In this document: positions 58,001-64,000 of the stretch, piece by piece
How positions within the stretch are numbered: position 1 is the first letter of the stretch
Layout: each line of letters starts with the position of its first letter
NCBI RefSeq assembly: GCF_000499845.2
Contig: NC_023759.2
Coordinates: 21,038,716-21,102,715 of the forward strand
Direction of reading: 5' to 3'
Source of the DNA: Phaseolus vulgaris
Taxonomy: Eukaryota; Streptophyta; Magnoliopsida; Fabales; Fabaceae
Length of the DNA: 64,000 nucleotides
Made by a program: the position numbers and the translations under genes
The notes under the pieces: generated by a model
What the model was told of the DNA's origin: nothing
What the model saw: the letters and a program-made list of their open reading frames with translations, nothing else
Database searches by the model: none

Positions 58001-58931
58001 AACAGAGTTAGTCATTCTCTAAGATAGAGCACAACAGATTAATTACTCATCGAAAGGGTGTATCGGATGCTTAAATGTGTTGAACTTTTACTATCTATGA
58101 ACTGATTCACGTGTATTTTATTTAATATAAATTGATGGTTTTAATATTCTGAAGGTTGCACGAGGGCAGATCGAGAAAGCAGTTGGTATAAAGAAACGGC
58201 TTAACCAAGCAGCAGAAGCTGCAGATCCATCTCAGCCTGCATTCGCTCAATCAGTACCATTTGCACCTTTCCAAACTACTGAAGATGATAACAAGAAGGC
58301 GAAGGAAGCAGCAGCTGCTGTTGCTGCTAAGCTTGCTGCCTCTGCATCCTCTGCCCAGATGCTTACATCTGTTTTTTGTTCTTTTGTTGCTGAAGAAGCT
58401 GCCTCCTTGAATGGTAGCTTAAATTCTACAGGATTGTCATCAGGATTGCCTATTTTCAACCCAGAGAAAAGACCCAAACTTGAAAAACCAACGCCTGTGC
58501 TTGATGTTAACAATTCTGATATGACCAGCTCTTCCTTTTATGCTGCCACTATACAACAGCCATCACTGGCTAATGTACCACTTGCACCGTCAGTTGGCAT
58601 GCAAACTGGGTCTCAACCCAATCAGTTGCAAGCTGCATTTGCTTCAGCACCCCCTCCCCCGCCTCATTCTTCAGCAAATCAACCATCAAACCAATATGTC
58701 CAATCAACGGGTTTGATGGCTGGGGGAATTCCTTATGGATATGGACCAAATAGCCTACCACCTCCACCTCCTTTGCCTCCACATGTGGCAATAGGGTTGT
58801 CAGTGCCTGGTAATCAATCGGCACAGCAGCAACAGCAGTCTCCTCCTGGGGGATATTACAGGCCACCTGGCATAGGGTTTTATGGGCAAAGCCACCCATC
58901 AACACCACCGCCACCAGTACCTAGGCAGTGA
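33982..58931 (+). CDS. CID-domain (RPRD-like) protein, seven coding exons, 533 residues
   Basis: Joining 33982-34060, 35912-36159, 44784-44936, 45041-45197, 56540-56691, 56770-56805 and 58155-58931 gives 1602 coding bases with every junction in phase and GT-AG introns. Residues ~5-135 form a CID (RNA polymerase II CTD-interacting domain): SRWCISHRKRAKEIVETWD, CITFLYLANDILQNSRRKG, EFWKVLPEALRRVCESSDD and IWEERKVFGSR. An acidic RPRD-type helical region (~160-212) and a coiled coil (~220-290, LKQYMEQLENAEAARDSLL) follow. The tail holds an Ala-rich block, KRPKL, then Pro/Gln-rich repeats to PPPPVPRQ. Known CID/RPRD proteins bind the phosphorylated polymerase tail and act in transcription and termination; nuclear location is inferred. 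Introns reach 11.3 kb and are full of transposons. Confidence 0.92.
34061..35911 (+). other. Intron 2 of the CID gene
   Basis: About 1.85 kb of T-rich intronic sequence. Short hydrophobic frames such as 35157-35459 are low-complexity readings. No element was recognised. Confidence 0.75.
35912..36159 (+). CDS. CID gene exon 3 (core of the CID)
   Basis: Acceptor aataattcag ends at 35911; donor gtaagt at 36160. Encodes LSRWCISHRKRAKEIVETWD through ARL, the helical core of the CID with the conserved LANDILQNSRRKG segment. 248 nt, joining exon 2 in phase. Confidence 0.93.
36780..37700 (-). pseudogene. hAT-derived fragment with an internal duplication
   Basis: The minus strand carries the acidic Asp/Glu-rich tail seen in the hAT copy at 40156-40482 (the phrase for DDEW next to runs of acidic codons). 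A ~188-bp segment is repeated in tandem (37014-37201 and 37202-37394). No catalytic domain is readable. Assignment rests on similarity to the neighbouring copy. Confidence 0.5.
37850..39890 (-). mobile_element. Ty1/copia remnant, antisense, in intron 3
   Basis: Minus-strand copia pieces: the integrase-RT linker at 39856-39563 (LSISMRKGKRSCIE), RT through 39550-38600, and the RNase H end near 38290-38200 (reads as KTKHIEIGKHFIK). A polypurine-like gatggggag next to TGTTGTAAATAGCAGAG marks an LTR edge near 38100. The LTR-like sequence continues to about 37850. It resembles the copia remnant at 45.5-50.1 kb piece by piece. Confidence 0.72.
40150..42190 (-). pseudogene. hAT transposase, decayed, in intron 3
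   Basis: Reading the minus strand from 42190: post-BED linker (VKKGIWKIVVG, MDDEEMAKVGEKRKNSEEES), a DUF659-type segment at 41689-41468 (TVFLKSIDASAISKTVEKVF, VIQVVTDNVANYKVVG), catalytic pieces at 41451-40933, then HVAGDFLNPQMHYHPGF and CPLATRSINLKTLADWWESYG at 40861-40598. The acidic tail ends near 40156. The order matches a full plant hAT, with several frameshifts and no clear BED finger. It lies between two antisense copia fragments. Confidence 0.85.
42690..42890. other. GC-rich patch between transposon fragments
   Basis: A local GC peak (repeated cgccgc, gccgcg and cacgac words) in AT-rich intron. No coding frame or family recognised; it may be the noncoding 5' end of the neighbouring hAT. 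Confidence 0.4.
42995..44046 (-). pseudogene. Copia gag fragment, antisense
   Basis: The minus strand from about 43560 to 43000 reads copia gag pieces (DIFLSDIQCLFDATQ, DKLYMVLILRSLHSDFNHV and LVTRLLWMPTFLKDENLVEI in different frames). A primer-binding-like TTGGTATAGAAG lies at 44046-44035 on the minus strand. It probably belongs to the same copia as 37850-39890, now separated by the hAT sequence. Confidence 0.7.
44784..44936 (+). CDS. CID gene exon 4
   Basis: Acceptor ttaatag ends at 44783; donor gtaagc at 44937. Encodes VAIWEERKVFGSRVQGLKD through KIAKRDAHVRI, the last CID helix and linker. 153 nt, phase 0 at both ends. Confidence 0.93.
45041..45197 (+). CDS. CID gene exon 5
   Basis: Acceptor ttcaatgcag ends at 45040; donor gtaaga at 45198. 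Encodes KLAVGCLPEKILSAFQPVLD through EDVENTLAQ, the helical region after the CID. 157 nt, ends in phase 1. Intron 4 before it is only 104 bases. Confidence 0.93.
45540..50060 (-). mobile_element. Ty1/copia remnant, antisense, split by a LINE
   Basis: Minus-strand order: integrase at 49942-49736 (KSKSEVFQLFVNFF, SIDRIRSNNGTEYVN), RT start at 49100-48712 (NVKKAFLHE), LINE insertion, RT resuming ALEDGYMDIPP near 46970, RT end at 46628-46362 (GFKTSGVPIGHNHKIG), and RNase H end at 46106-45960 (YYDNKVATSIAHDPVQHERT). A polypurine-like cttagggggagtg and LTR-like sequence lie below 45960. Stops throughout. Confidence 0.82.
46976..48711 (-). mobile_element. LINE (non-LTR) 3' fragment inserted in the copia RT
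   Basis: The plus-strand T-run at 46976-46984 is the poly(A) tail of a minus-strand insertion and lies exactly where copia RT breaks. Upstream on the minus strand is the plant LINE-type RNase H: WRMPQVGVIKCNVNAEEK and AACGGIFRGNMGKYWGSF at 47666-47397, and GNKCADKLAN near 47290. Further up (48345-48154) lies a zf-RVT-like piece (VHDAWNGDWNIPVEVM). The endonuclease and RT are absent, as expected of 5'-truncated LINEs. Confidence 0.78.
50358..51809. mobile_element. Non-autonomous hAT element nested in the copia LTR
   Basis: Terminal TAGGGATG at 50358-50365 pairs with CATCCCTA at 51802-51809. The left end continues TAGGGATGACAAA as in the MITE at 8033. The 8-base flanks, cctttgcg and cccctgtg, match at five positions, all differences being transitions. 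No transposase is present. Inside are a MULE-type MITE (50797-51179) and a copia LTR fragment (~51390-51560) that resembles 31135-31280. Confidence 0.78.
50797..51179. mobile_element. MULE-type MITE with perfect 9-bp target duplication
   Basis: 383 bp. Ends ggttaaata and tatttaacc, with a longer imperfect inverted repeat (the left ttttttcaatt near 50831 pairs inward with aattgaaaaaa near 51140). The flanks are the identical 9-mer tatttttat at 50788-50796 and 51180-51188. The interior contains ccacgtg words. The pattern of ends, with gtccccc near the left one, is a common legume repeat type. No ORF. Confidence 0.92.
54883..55204. repeat. 161-bp tandem duplication in the copia RNase H region
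   Basis: 54883-55043 and 55044-55204 are almost identical copies starting ctttttggacatggtcacc and ending gtgactaaaacaa. A 30-bp unit starting gaagaaagtaataaagtgca is then repeated twice with a partial third copy (~55224-55295). Confidence 0.92.
55590..55833 (-). repeat. Copia LTR fragment, antisense
   Basis: On the minus strand it starts TGTTATAAATAGCAAAGTAT at 55833, close to the LTR start TGTTGTAAATAGCAGAG near 38105. It runs to about 55590 (ctctcaagatcaaatactct on the plus strand). It may be a solo or truncated LTR; duplication not identified. Confidence 0.6.
56540..56691 (+). CDS. CID gene exon 6
   Basis: Acceptor tcacatcag ends at 56539; donor gtataa at 56692 (weak but GT). Encodes NQLGSTLVNDFLNDLQEQEK through LKHALQEQ, a strong coiled coil. 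152 nt; completes the split Gly codon from exon 5. Confidence 0.9.
56770..56805 (+). CDS. CID gene exon 7 (36-bp micro-exon)
   Basis: Acceptor ctttttcag ends at 56769; donor gtaaga at 56806. Encodes ESRQELVHAQLL and keeps the frame and coiled coil between exons 6 and 8. Confidence 0.87.
56806..58154 (+). other. Intron 7 of the CID gene
   Basis: 1.35 kb. Around 57085 the sequence taggtttaaatatgtttt resembles the end of a common legume MITE type, but I could not find a matching second end or duplication. Otherwise nothing. Confidence 0.7.
58155..58931 (+). CDS. CID gene exon 8 (Ala- and Pro-rich tail)
   Basis: Acceptor attctgaag ends at 58154. Encodes VARGQIEKAVGIKKRLNQAA, an Ala-rich helix, the basic KRPKLEK patch and Pro/Gln-rich stretches (APPPPPHS, LPPPPPLPP, QQQQQSPPGG), ending PPPPVPRQ with TGA at 58929-58931. 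Low-complexity proline tails are usual in plant CID/RPRD proteins. Confidence 0.93.
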   Translation, partial: VARGQIEKAVGIKKRLNQAAEAADPSQPAFAQSVPFAPFQTTEDDNKKAKEAAAAVAAKLAASASSAQMLTSVFCSFVAEEAASLNGSLNSTGLSSGLPIFNPEKRPKLEKPTPVLDVNNSDMTSSSFYAATIQQPSLANVPLAPSVGMQTGSQPNQLQAAFASAPPPPPHSSANQPSNQYVQSTGLMAGGIPYGYGPNSLPPPPPLPPHVAIGLSVPGNQSAQQQQQSPPGGYYRPPGIGFYGQSHPSTPPPPVPRQ

Positions 58932-59460
58932 GCATGATTTGAAGATCTTGGGCCAACATTGTTGCATAACCTTGTAGCAAGATCATCCCTGGGAAATTGC
59001 TGTGTAATAATGTAAATTGTTAGAATTAGATTTGGCCAGAATTAATCTGTAGTCTTTACACCTCTGCCCTTTTGCGCCTACTGTTTAAAGTATGAGTATT
59101 AGTAGTCTTTGATAGCAATAGTTGAGATCTACCTCAGCAGTGTTAACTGTTAAGAGGAAGAACCTCTTGGGGCCTCGAGTATTATCTGAAACATCACGGA
59201 GCCCTTGTTACTGTGCATGTGGACATCTTGTTTGTATGAAGCTGCCCATGGGGATAAACATTAGCAGATGATTTTCCAGAGCTTCACCTTTCTAACGCCT
59301 TGGAGGTTGAAATGTTTATGTAGATTAATACCAATTGACAAATGTTGATATTGTTATTGTCCGCTAGTGTCTGATTGGTGTGTTAGGATCTTTGTTTATG
59401 CTAGAGAAAATTTATTGACACTTTAATATTCCCTTCCTTATTCCCTCAGTCCTGTTAGAC
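58932..59460 (+). other. 3' UTR region of the CID gene (end approximate)
   Basis: Non-AT-extreme sequence continues for about 500 bases after the stop codon before the composition turns AT-rich. No canonical AATAAA was singled out, so the cleavage site is unknown. Confidence 0.45.
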
Positions 59461-60870
59461 CAAATTCACGTTAGACTAGTTATGAGTGATTTATTTGGTG
59501 CGGCCTAAACTAGTGAGTCATGATTTCAACAAATAGAAATGAAATATAAAAGTTGAGATTAAGTTGTAGAGAATATGGATTTGATTTTTTTTTTCCCGTA
59601 TGGAAGTGTATTTTATATTTATATATATAGTTTTATCAATATTATTAATTGTTTTTTATAGTTAATTGTAAATGAGCGTATCCCCACTTTAAAAGTAAGT
59701 TTTAAAAAATTAGAAAATATCTAAAAATGTCTATCAAATTAGTGGTAAAAAATACGACTGAGAATTAAATCTTTCATCAAGGGTGCATTTGATAGAAGAT
59801 TTTTTTTATATGATAGTCATGACTTTTATTAGTCATAAATTTCAATAATTATGTTTTTTTATGAATGATTAATGTTTAATTCTTGCTAAATATTTTTTTA
59901 TACATTAAACGATGTAATAAGTGTAACGTGATATTTTAAAATATTAAAACTCTTTTATCAATTAAAAAATGTATTCTCATATTTTTGAATAATTTTGAAA
60001 GTTTGAAACTTTTATTAAACAACTAGATTTTGAACTTTTATATGACAAAAAGAGTCTGATGAGTTAATGCAAGCTAAACAGAGTAGACCTTTATCATTTC
60101 TAATTCAAAATCTCAAAATCTATGTTAAGAAATTCTTTGCATGTGCTTTGCCAGTTACTTGTTACAAAACTTTTCAATGTTAGTAGGATATAGTTTTCTC
60201 ACATTATTAGTGTTTATTCAACCTTTTTCTCATAACATGCTATCAATACTAAGACATTTACTCTAACGGCAAAACTTGTTAAACAACCCTACTTAACTTT
60301 AATCAATAAAACCCTACAAAACATTTTCTCTCCATTGCCTCATTAAAAATCATATTGAAACTTTGTGCAGAAATATGAAACACTAAAGGTGATAAGGGGT
60401 CAACTCCTCTATCTATTAATTTTTTCTACATACAAGGCATCTATTGACCAAACAAACATAATGGCAAATGAGATAAATTATCTATATGTTTCCTCCATTT
60501 CGCATGGCTATGGAGTAAATTTGAAGGAATAGAAAAAAAAAGAAAATGAAAAGAAAAGAAAAAGTGAAGAGTAGAATTATTTAGATTAAAAGAAAGAGAG
60601 GGGAAAGTTGAGAAGACTGAAAAGAAAATTTATGAATAATTTTATTGATAATATATTTAAAAAATTATAGCTTGATATATTTATGACTGATCAAATTACT
60701 CTTACTAATAAAAATTAATTTTAATTAATATCAAATAATAATTTATTATTATTAATTTATAAGTTTATTTTTTTTATTATTGTTTTATAAATTTAATGTT
60801 ATTAGTTTTATTATCATTAATTTTTTTATTATTAATTTTTTAATTTTACAAATTTATTTGTTATTATTTA
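59461..60870. other. AT-rich intergenic, no gene seen
   Basis: Long A/T runs and a purine-rich stretch at 60530-60605; no coding frame or element recognised. Confidence 0.55.
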
Positions 60871-60884
60871 CGGTGTACCGTTGG

Positions 60885-60985
60885 CCTAACACTTATCTTG
60901 GTGGTTTCCACCCATCAAGTGGCGTGATCACCCACCACCATCTCCAAAGTTTCTTCTTCCATTTCCTTCATGTTTTCTAGTTTTC
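60885..60985 (+). repeat. Short fragment resembling the gypsy LTR core
   Basis: The phrase catcaagtggcgtgatcacc, followed by tctccaaagtttcttcttcc, parallels the caagtggcgtg region of the solo LTR at 13521-14565 (near 14105) and of the LTRs at 1-830 and 6496-7469. No ends visible. Confidence 0.4.
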
Positions 60986-61179
60986 TTCTTTATTTCGACA
61001 ATTGCATACATGTCACCATATAATGTCTTTTTATCTTTGCCTTTGTGAAATGCACCTTCACACCTACTTAACCATTTGGTTAAGTTAGTGTCTAGTAGGA
61101 ATTTTCCTAAGGTCATCACCATTGACTCCTAAAATCTCAATCTTAAAGTAAAGTGTCACCTAAATGAAAATATCTAAAA

Positions 61180-62093
61180 ATAAAATCACATAATAAATGT
61201 TGGGAAAATTTAGCCATTTGTGTAGTTAATGCTTCAATATGTTGTGTCAGAATTTTATTTTGAGCCAATAGTGCATCTCAAGTATTCAACTCTAACAACC
61301 CTTTCTTCTGAATATCTTGTCTATCATCTTAGGCTTGATAATCTGTTGATGGCAATGCATCAATAATCTTTGTCACTTGTTTCACATCAACAACTATCAT
61401 TGTTCCACAAACTGCAGCATTTAGGAGCATCTTGGTATTAGATCTGAGACCATTATGAAAAAGGCTCAGTTGAGAAATGTCTTCAAACCCATGGTTTGGG
61501 CATTTTCTCAACATTGTTTTAAATCTCTCCCATGTCTTGCAGAAGGCTTCATCTGCTCTTTGTCTAAACATATAAATATCAAACTTTGCTTTGATGTAGT
61601 GAGATATTGGAAAAAGTCTTTGTAGAAATTTCTCCTCTACATCCTTCCAGCTAGTGAGGTTCTTATTTAGATGTTATTTGAGTCATTCTTTAGCCTTTCC
61701 CACCAATTCATAAAATGTGAAAAAATGTGTATATGGGTCCTCATGGTCCATTGCTGTAAATTGATGGGTACTGACAAGATTGAGGAAAACAAGTTTCATC
61801 TCCAAGGCCTTGGTGGTAGTAGGTATTGCAATACTAAAAAAAGGCCTTCGCCCCTGAAGCATGGCATAATATCCAAGTGTTCTCCTAGGAGGTGGTGTTT
61901 GCTCTTCTATGATGTTGCTTTCCTCCTGAAAAATATTAATGGGAAGGGAAGAAGTGGTTGAGGATTCTGCTCTAGTGTCTCTTTGTCTTTCTTTTTTCTT
62001 TGTCTTCCTGTTTCTCTTAGTTTCCCTTTCAATCTTCAATTTGAACAATAATTGGTCTTTGAAAATTTGACCTTTTAATATCATATAAGACAA
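61180..62093 (-). pseudogene. Athila-like Ty3/gypsy gag, decayed
   Basis: Minus-strand pieces in order: RTLGYYAMLQGRRPFFSIAI and TKALEMKLVFLNLVSTHQF, then DHEDPYTHFFTFYELVGKAK (62093-61683). Next come FRQRADEAFCKTWERFKTML, RKCPNHGFEDISQL and TKMLLNAAVCGT (61571-61329), then DALLAQNKILTQHIEALTTQ near 61270-61210. This order is that of Athila/Tat-type gag. A deletion around 61650 has removed the middle, and stops separate the parts. No pol follows inside the window's left flank. Confidence 0.82.
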
Positions 62094-62157
62094 CTAAATC
62101 AAGGGTCAACACAAAATTTCACTAGTAGTAAAAAAATAAAAGTTTTTAAATTGAAAA

Positions 62158-62260
62158 TTGAAAATAAATAAAATAAAATAAAATAAAAAAAAATCTAAAA
62201 AAATAAAACAAATCTCCAATTAAAATAAAATAAAATAATATTAAATCAATAAACAAAAAT
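62158..62260. repeat. A-rich simple repeat, (AAAAT)n-like
   Basis: Interrupted aaataaaataaaataaaat tract between the Athila gag and the Sirevirus-like fragment. Confidence 0.75.
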
Positions 62261-62417
62261 TAAAAACAATTAAAATATTCACAATATTTGGGAATTTGTA
62301 CTCTAAATTAAATTGTTCCCCGACAATTGATGACGATTTTATGTTAGAATTAGTGGCCTAAACAATAGGGGGTGAATTGTTTTCACAAGATTTTCGCAAA
62401 GTTTGGAAGTAAAGTGT

Positions 62418-62658
62418 AATCATATGGAGCCTTTTTATTTTCAATCTCAGTCCATTTGGTTTAAGGTTTTTCAATGAAAACATAATCTTTTTCAAGCTTA
62501 GGTACAAAAGGGCCATTTGTGATAGAATTCCATATTCCTCTATTAATTGATTCGACAAAAATTTTCATTCTTACCTTTCAAAATTGATAGTTCAGTCCAT
62601 AAAACAAAGGTCGCCTATTTTTAGAAGCACCCTCCCCAAAGGGTAGTTTTTCAGTCAT
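62418..62658 (-). pseudogene. N-terminal gag fragment, Sirevirus-like
   Basis: Starts MTEKLPFGEGASKNRRPLF and aligns with the gag start at 20003 (MADRLPFGEGASINRPPLF). It has two in-frame stops (after NYQF and after EKP) and is cut after about 80 codons by the deletion junction. It confirms that both copies share one gag type. Confidence 0.88.
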
Positions 62659-62720
62659 TTTAAAAAGGTTTTAGGATCGAAACTTGAGTAATTTTCAAGA
62701 ACTCAGCTCCTGATGCCAAT

Positions 62721-63851
62721 TGTTAGAATTAATGGCCTAAACAAAAGGGAGGTGAATTGTTTTCACAAAATTTTCACAAAGTTTGGAAGTATAGTGAAAT
62801 GTTTTGAAAAATCAACGAATTGATTTTTTGTTCAACTCAATAAAATTATGTTTTAAGGTTATTTATAGAAAATCAACTTGTTGTTTTCACGAAACAACCA
62901 GTTGTTTATACCAATAGAATATAAAACCAAATTAAAACAGTTTATAAGAGGAGAGATAGAGAGAATCACACAAGTGGTTTATATAGGTTCACTCTTAACC
63001 AAAAGCTACATCCAGTCCTCAACTAACCACTATGTAATCAAACCTAGATTATAAAACACACACCAAGAGTGATGATCTTGAACCCCTCAAGAACACACAC
63101 CACCCCTTGGCAACACTACAATTTCCATAAACACTTTTCTGAAACTGCCTTATACAAGAACACACAGAAATACAATGTTCAAGGAGATTATACAAAACCC
63201 AATCCTATTCCACACACTTGAGATTATCCAAAGCTCTTGAATTCTGGAAAAACGTTGTAAGTAATCTCTCTTTCTTAGTGTCTTTAAAAGAACATAAAGG
63301 AGTCTTTATATAAACTCAAGGAAGTGGTCAAAGTTGTTAGATCAAAAACCAGAAGTGGTTGGAATCATTTAAAACCAGTTTAAACCACTTTACATAATTT
63401 TTTTATAAAAACAAGTTGTTTTCCAAAACAATGGATTGAAATAACTTTTCTGTTAAGGTTTTGATAAAAACAACCAGTTGTTTTATCGAAATAACCAATT
63501 TTTTCTGCTTGACAGCAAAGACAAAATAAGGAAAGCTTTTCCAAATCATTATAAAACCACTAAGTGTCAAATAAAAGGTTGTTTTGACAATTCAACAGGT
63601 TGAAAAACTTGCCTTAGCCTCAAATCCTTGAGTAACAGCTTTTTCAACTGGTTGATTTGAAAAACAACTGAATAAAAATTTCTTAGTTTTTAAGAAACAT
63701 TTCTTTTAAAAGAGATAAAATTAAAATGAGCTTGGATCATTTCAAGGAGTGAATTAACAAGTTAAAAACTACTAGACAACATACACACACATCAACAAGG
63801 TCTTCAAGCTTTCCATACAGATTTGGAGGCATAAAAGCATCTTGTTCAACA
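62721..63851 (-). repeat. 5' LTR of the deleted Sirevirus-like copy (1131 bp)
   Basis: Similar in length and plan to the LTRs at 18799 and 24162 but clearly diverged. It carries variants of the paired motif (cgaaacaaccagttgttt near 62890, aaacaaccagttgttttatc near 63468). Its terminal ~80 bases are repeated at 62342-62417. Confidence 0.85.
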
Positions 63852-63856
63852 ATTTA

Positions 63857-64000
63857 TGGCAAGTGTACCGCGTCAGAAGTAATAATTTGTCTTTAAGGGC
63901 GAATATCGAACATACAAAAAACATTTGAATTATCAAGTATAAGATTCACTAAATAGAAAACAAAATAATAAAGTTTGTTGGGAGTTTATTATAATGATTG
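63857..64000 (-). other. Probable continuation of the Athila-like element
   Basis: Sequence beyond the Sirevirus-like LTR contains ggcaagtgtaccgcgtcaga, reminiscent of Athila leader or LTR sequence. The window ends before this can be confirmed. Confidence 0.35.

Larger units (their letters stand above)
62342..63851 (-). mobile_element. Deleted Sirevirus-like element of the same family as 18799-25284
   Basis: Minus-strand order: full 5' LTR (63851 to 62721, starting TGTTGAACAAG, ending taaca), a primer-binding-like TGGCATCAGGAGC, the start of gag, then an abrupt join to the last ~76 bases of an LTR (62417-62342). Flanking pentamers tttta (62337-62341) and attta (63852-63856) match at four of five positions, so this looks like one insertion that lost everything from gag codon ~80 to near the 3' LTR end. 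It sits upstream of the Athila gag in what should be that element's leader. Confidence 0.85.

Noticed and set aside
58247..58513. 88-codon minus-strand frame (and 58570-58914, 114 codons)
   Set aside because: Both are antisense shadows of exon 8, whose Ala/Pro-rich codons leave the opposite strand open.

Overview
This window is nuclear DNA from a flowering plant, most likely a papilionoid legume. It is AT-rich and has GT-AG introns, and nearly every long open frame belongs to a plant transposon class (CRM-like and Athila-like Ty3/gypsy, Sirevirus-like Ty1/copia, other copia, MULE, hAT, LINE, MITE). The legume assignment is an inference from the general look of the repeats; no search was run. 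All family names come from motifs read by eye.

Layout. 1-7469: a Ty3/gypsy element on the minus strand, probably CRM lineage, with a long terminal repeat (LTR) at each end, the left one cut by the window edge. 8033-8469: a short hAT-type MITE with an 8-bp target duplication. About 9.81-15.39 kb: a decayed Mutator-like element (MULE) with long inverted ends, a broken transposase, a GRF zinc-finger ORF on the other strand, and a solo LTR (13521-14565) related to the element at 1-7469. 15.88-16.23 kb: three copies of a ~120-bp tandem repeat. 16.5-26.7 kb: an hAT element whose transposase is split by a 6.5-kb Sirevirus-like retrotransposon (18799-25284). That retrotransposon has a gag, no recognisable pol, and one intact 399-codon ORF.

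29.1-59.5 kb: the only host gene I can support. It is a split plus-strand gene for a 533-residue CID-domain (RPRD-like) protein, rebuilt from seven coding exons (33982-58931). It acts in pre-mRNA transcription and termination by analogy with the family. Its introns of about 4.7, 8.6 and 11.3 kb are filled with nested copia, hAT, LINE and MITE sequence. In one place a copia LTR contains an hAT element that contains a MULE-type MITE.

60.9-64.0 kb: a decayed Athila-like gag on the minus strand, interrupted by a deleted copy of the same Sirevirus-like family (62342-63851).

The most unusual item is this Sirevirus-like family. It is pol-less, keeps an intact second ORF, has a duplicated polypurine tract, and carries a recurring near-palindromic motif (AACAACCGATTGTT and variants), usually in pairs, in its LTRs, gag, spacer and after the second ORF.
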